NCBI RefSeq assembly: GCF_000695255.1
Contig: NZ_JMIB01000045.1
Location: 1 to 51,472, forward strand
Direction of reading: 5' to 3'
DNA: 51,472 nt
DNA from: Photobacterium galatheae
GTDB lineage: Bacteria; Pseudomonadota; Gammaproteobacteria; Enterobacterales; Vibrionaceae
Shown here: one piece after another, positions 48,102-51,472 of the stretch
Numbering within the stretch: the stretch's first letter is position 1
How the letters are laid out: every line of letters starts with the position of its first letter
Position numbers and translations under genes: made by a program
The notes under the pieces: generated by a model
Told to the model about the DNA's origin: nothing
Seen by the model: only the letters and a program-made list of their open reading frames with translations
Databases searched by the model: none

Positions 48102-48217
48102 TTAGTAAGAATACATGACCACTCCCCACTACAGACCAACCTGTATCGAAATGTAAACATATCTAGAACGCTAAGAAGCCTAGACTGAATGAGGAAGTTG
48201 GTAGTGAGGTGTGTGAG

Positions 48218-49576
48218 ATGTGGTGGAGAAAACCTAAGTCAAATAGAGCACGTGGATTCTATGTTCGTACACCTTCTATAAAAAAATCACTGATACTACG
48301 TTGTCGCGAAAAATTATTAGTCTTTACTGAAATTGCTGCCATTGTTGCGATTGTCGCCTTTTTACTTCAAATTAAAGACTCGAACACAGCTCGCATTAAT
48401 GCCGCTTGGGAGTTAATCACAACCAAAGCGCCAGGTAACTCAGGAAAACGAGAAGCTTTGGAGTACTTAAACAGCTGGAATTGTTTAGGCATAGAGTGGT
48501 TCGCTTCCATAAAAGAAGTAAGTTGGATTACGAATATAATTTGCTTAAAAAAACCTGTATCTCTAATGGGTGTTGATTTATCTCCCCCAAAAGAAATTAA
48601 ATCTGACAAACAAGCTGAAAATAATAGTGACTCTTTATCAAATTGGGAGGAGACAGTAGATTATGCTAAATTTCTTTTTGATGTAGAATCAAAAAGATAT
48701 ACTGGGGCATATCTTCAAAGGTCAGAACTCCCAAATGTTGATTTAAAAGGTGCAAACTTGAGTTTAGCTAACATCTCAAATTCAAATTTAAAAATGGCAA
48801 AATTAGAGCAGTCCATTTTAATTCAAGCCAATTTATCTGAATCAGACTTATCTAATGTGAACTTGGATCAAGCCACTCTATCAAAAGCATTTTTATATAA
48901 ATCAAACCTAGAAAATAGCAGTCTAGAATTTGTAAATTTATCAGAAGCAAATCTTGCAGAAACAAACTTATCTAACACAGACCTTGGCTTATCCAACTTC
49001 ACGAGATCTTTGCTTGTAGAATCCAACCTCTCTAATTCTGAAGCGCAAAGAACTAATTTTTCTAAATCTTTCATGATGAGAGCAAACTTCCAAAACTCTA
49101 ACCTTAATTCAGCAATATTTACAGAGGTTCAAGCTGACTCTTCAAACTTTTCAAATTGCCAGCTTCGTGATACACAATTTACTTCTTCCAATCTAAGAGA
49201 TTCAAATTTTTCAGAATCTTTTATGAGCTCCGTAAATTTCAACCAAGCTGATCTATCAGGTGCAAATTTAAATAATGCTACTGCCAACTTTGCTGACTTC
49301 TCATTTGCAAACCTTAGCGGAGCGGATTTTACTAACACTGACCTAACTCTAGCAGATCTTTCTAACGCTGATTTAACTCATACTACTTTTACTAGAGCAG
49401 ATTTTAATTCTACCAATCTTATAAATGCAAAATTTTATTACCCAATAGCAGGCTCTGATGAATATTCTGATGAATTTATAGAAATCGTATGCAATCAAAT
49501 AACAAAGGCTAAAAACTGGGAGAAATCTTATCGAGATGAAAAGTTTGCGTGCGGCATGCCCATTCCAACGCCATGA
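48218..49576 (+). CDS. Membrane-anchored pentapeptide-repeat protein
   Basis: A 452-residue protein. One N-terminal transmembrane helix (LVFTEIAAIVAIVAFLLQI, about residues 32-50) is followed by a linker of about 100 residues and then about 45 pentapeptide repeats of the A(N/D)Lxx type (for example ANLSLANISNSNL; ADLSNADLTHTTF), forming a right-handed quadrilateral beta-helix from about residue 155 to 410. Such repeat proteins can mimic DNA (gyrase protection) or scaffold membrane complexes. ATG 48218 follows a GAGG site; a GTG at 48209 is in frame. AT-rich like imported cargo; lies outside attR of the prophage. Confidence 0.8.
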   Translation: MWWRKPKSNRARGFYVRTPSIKKSLILRCREKLLVFTEIAAIVAIVAFLLQIKDSNTARINAAWELITTKAPGNSGKREALEYLNSWNCLGIEWFASIKEVSWITNIICLKKPVSLMGVDLSPPKEIKSDKQAENNSDSLSNWEETVDYAKFLFDVESKRYTGAYLQRSELPNVDLKGANLSLANISNSNLKMAKLEQSILIQANLSESDLSNVNLDQATLSKAFLYKSNLENSSLEFVNLSEANLAETNLSNTDLGLSNFTRSLLVESNLSNSEAQRTNFSKSFMMRANFQNSNLNSAIFTEVQADSSNFSNCQLRDTQFTSSNLRDSNFSESFMSSVNFNQADLSGANLNNATANFADFSFANLSGADFTNTDLTLADLSNADLTHTTFTRADFNSTNLINAKFYYPIAGSDEYSDEFIEIVCNQITKAKNWEKSYRDEKFACGMPIPTP

Positions 49577-49729
49577 CGCCCTTAAAAATATTTCTGTTGT
49601 ACTGTTTTTCGAAGGTAACAATAAGGAATGGTATATATACCTAAGCAAAATTGAAATTCTGATCTTTGCGTAAAATCACAACAAACACCAAATTATCAGC
49701 AACTTAAGGACAACACTTCAATTCCTTCA
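49577..49729. other. Non-coding DNA after the pentapeptide-repeat gene
   Basis: No gene or clear terminator seen. A leftward ORF that overlaps the end of the repeat gene is judged a shadow. Confidence 0.4.
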
Positions 49730-50130
49730 AGATCATCACGTGATCATTGAGATCATGACGAAATCTATTAAACTCCTTACAATATCAATAACTTAGCTGT
49801 AATTAAATCCATATCTCAGCGTTGGTAAATTTCAGAAAACCTGAAAGAATTTCATTTTTTGAAATTTTTAAAAGCGCGCTGTAATCCATTTAAAGGGACT
49901 TTAAACCACTGAATACCCCGCGTCATCTAAGCTTCTGAGCGTTTAGCTCTGTGGTTTTCAGGTTGTCGATTTTCACGATACAGAATTTCGTAAAAACCTA
50001 CTGCGAAAACCTCGCAGGTGGGGAGGGAGAGTGCGGATTTCGTCACGCACTCGCTCCATTCCGTGGCCGTGGAGCGTGGCTGACAGCAGGCAACAAAAAA
50101 GCGCCCATGATGGACGCTCGCTGGTCAGTG
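49730..50130. repeat. Diverged copy of the prophage left-end non-coding region
   Basis: Shows the same order as 12080-12437: a GATCA-rich stretch (49730-49765), a GAAA/TTTC-rich stretch (49828-49870), the box CTCGCAGGTGGGGAGG-AGTGCGGATTTCGTCACGC (50012-50046), the CATTCC-TGGCCGT segment, CAGCAGGCAACAAAAAAGCGCCCATGATGG, and a leftward terminator hairpin (50094-50118) with one stem mismatch. It suggests that a second related element once ended here. Confidence 0.65.
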
Positions 50131-50344
50131 AAGTACAACTTTTAAACATAGACAGTGCCAACAAAGAGCACTTTCTTGACTGAGTGCTATCCTTTTGTAA
50201 ACGCACAGGGTTTTGTTTACCAGGGGGGATAAAACTCCCTGAATTAACTGGATTAAAAACAAATCTGTAAGCAGTGCTATCCTTACTGACACCATTGTTT
50301 GGTGGGCAGTTTGAGATAGCTTGAATGTCCACTTTGTATTTCAT
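49973..50344 (-). pseudogene. 3'-truncated small gene running into left-end DNA
   Basis: MKYKVDIQAISNCPPNNGVS starts a well-composed protein with an AAGGAAG ribosome-binding site. After about residue 68 (LLALSMFK) the frame runs through the terminator and left-end-like DNA with random-looking composition, so the original 3' end is missing. It occupies the place of the 12463 gene in the intact prophage. Function unknown. Confidence 0.5.
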
Positions 50345-50550
50345 TGCTCATATCTTCCTTGACTTTTTGCATTAAGTCTATATGAGAATCCATATGAAAC
50401 TATACACTATGTGCAAAAAATTACCTCACGCAGCACAAAATAGAAATAATTCTGCACTAATTTTTTATATTTCGATTAAATAAATTTAAACCAGTTAATC
50501 AAGTACATATAACATGCTGTTTATGTGTGTTTTTTCTTTAAGAGTTATAG

Positions 50551-50883
50551 ATGTTCGAAATAGGAAAAGAATACCACCGCCAGTCAGAAATCCACGGTGT
50601 GTACAAAGGCCAGGCCCAGGGCGGTATCTCGACTCCTTCGGGCCTGGATGCGATCTTCATTGTTACCGGTGACGGCGGTGAAAAGCATGGCTATGCCGAC
50701 GACTTCGGCGACGATGGCATTTTCAACTACACCGGCGAAGGCCAAGAAGGCGACATGGAAATGGTGCGCGGAAACAAGGCCATTTTAAACAAAATGAAAG
50801 ACGGCCGCACCATTCATATCTTCGAGTATGTGCGCAAAGCTTACGTGCGTTACAACGGTTCTTTAAAAATACTCATTCCTTAG
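50551..50883 (+). pseudogene. Truncated copy of the SRA-like/HNH restriction gene
   Basis: Residues 1-103 match the protein encoded at 42377 with only a few changes (MFEIGKEYHRQSEIHG), and the DNA is about 93% identical. Similarity stops abruptly at YVRYNG (about 50861), and the frame ends after SLKILIP. The HNH half is absent, so at most a modified-base-binding domain could be made. It lies head to head with remains of another gene. Confidence 0.85.
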
Positions 50884-51376
50884 CAAGATCAAACCCAACA
50901 GGATGTATAGACGCCCTTACGCTCAAAGGAACCAATGGAATGTGCTTTTCTTCGATACCTGCACTAATCCAATCTAAAAAGATTGCTGTCACATTTTGTA
51001 ATCTTATTTGATCTTTTGAGTCAGCAACAACCCACTCACTCTCCTTCTTTAAAGGCCACTTGTTATCAGTCTTCCAGAATCTATCATTAAAAGATTGATA
51101 AAATTTAATCTTTTTGCATGGAATTTCCACTTCGAAGTAGTCAGAATATGTAACAAGGCCAATTAGCCATGATCCCTTGGCGGTTCCCAATTCATGCTTA
51201 CCAAACTTGATGCGGTTTTGATGGCTGTTCTCTCCAACCTTCGCATCAATAGCATAATCTAAATTTTCACTAACTTTCTGAATTTCCTGTAAGAAATCCT
51301 CAAACAGTTTCTGTGTTACCAAATCCCATTTATTATAATTTTCTTCCACTTCTCTAAGCAGGTAGTTTGTAACCAT
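50873..51376 (-). CDS. Hypothetical protein (167 aa)
   Basis: A soluble protein (MVTNYLLREVEENYNKWDLV ...) with a central beta-rich block (KGSWLIGLVTYSDYFEVEIPCKKIKFYQSFNDRFW) and an IRLQNVTAIFLDWI segment. No known domain. Its 3' end overlaps the truncated restriction gene by 11 bp, which shows that the DNA join happened within or next to it. It lies in the degraded region beyond attR and may be cargo of the older element. Confidence 0.55.
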   Translation of the reverse strand: MVTNYLLREVEENYNKWDLVTQKLFEDFLQEIQKVSENLDYAIDAKVGENSHQNRIKFGKHELGTAKGSWLIGLVTYSDYFEVEIPCKKIKFYQSFNDRFWKTDNKWPLKKESEWVVADSKDQIRLQNVTAIFLDWISAGIEEKHIPLVPLSVRASIHPVGFDLAKE

Positions 51377-51472
51377 ACAGATTCTCCCTTCTGTTTTTGT
51401 TTGATGACTAAATCATAAGCAATCATTTTCGTAATTGAAAATAAATTCATGAAATTGTCCACTTCCCCTTTA

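Noticed and set aside
47882..48160. Leftward 92-aa ORF
   Set aside because: Its composition is random-looking; another frame of the same DNA encodes a well-composed protein fragment.

Overview
The window looks like a Vibrionaceae chromosome (Vibrio/Photobacterium-type). Recognisable host genes are a Bat-operon end (batD), sstT, a VC1184-type cysteine desulfurase-like gene paired with a 2OG-Fe dioxygenase, a CPA2 antiporter and guaC. Genus-level assignment is inference from gene content; there is no rRNA or tRNA in the window.

Layout: (1) 1-11.9 kb is ordinary chromosome, with several intrinsic terminators, an array of 44-bp tandem repeats (4374-4565) and a promoter/terminator pair just upstream of guaC. 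(2) 11609-47691 is one P2-family prophage of the HP1/K139 (kappa) type, inserted in the 3' end of guaC. The last 85 codons of guaC plus its terminator are present at both ends (11609-11918 and 47381-47691). The two copies are about 98% identical and all coding differences are synonymous, so the phage carries a replacement guaC 3' end and the upstream gene stays intact. (3) 47.7-51.5 kb, beyond attR, holds decayed pieces (gene fragments, a diverged copy of the phage's left-end non-coding DNA, a truncated copy of a phage cargo gene) and an intact-looking pentapeptide-repeat membrane protein. It reads as the remains of a related element.

Prophage organisation: the late genes run leftward from the scaffold gene (29.3 kb) through capsid, small terminase, head/tail completion, sheath (DUF2586), tube (DUF2597), a lysis-type cassette, a tail chaperone with a programmed -1 frameshift, tape measure, baseplate (DUF2590, J, I), a tail fibre with an embedded NodB deacetylase domain, hub and spike, ending at a strong terminator at 12.4 kb. 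Large terminase and portal run rightward from 29.5 kb. A tandem Ogr/Delta-type activator (32.9 kb), the gpA rolling-circle initiator, a leftward early operon with CII-like and Cox-like genes, and a rightward 186-type CI repressor follow. Between cI and integrase lies about 6 kb of cargo that looks like antiphage defence: an AT-rich Mrr-nuclease/STAND NTPase overlapping the cI stop codon, an SRA-like/HNH type IV restriction enzyme, an unknown Cys/His protein, and a convergent pair made of a beta-family protein and an sce7726-family PD-(D/E)xK nuclease.

Regulation: four sequences match the LexA operator CTGT-N8-ACAG, all inside the prophage. They lie upstream of the Ogr-like activator, of a 67-aa gene, of int, and between int and attR. 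CI shows no obvious self-cleavage centre, so these boxes suggest that SOS induction acts through LexA on the activator, a possible antirepressor and int. The host-range module (tail fibre deacetylase), the defence cargo and the induction circuit are the parts most worth follow-up.
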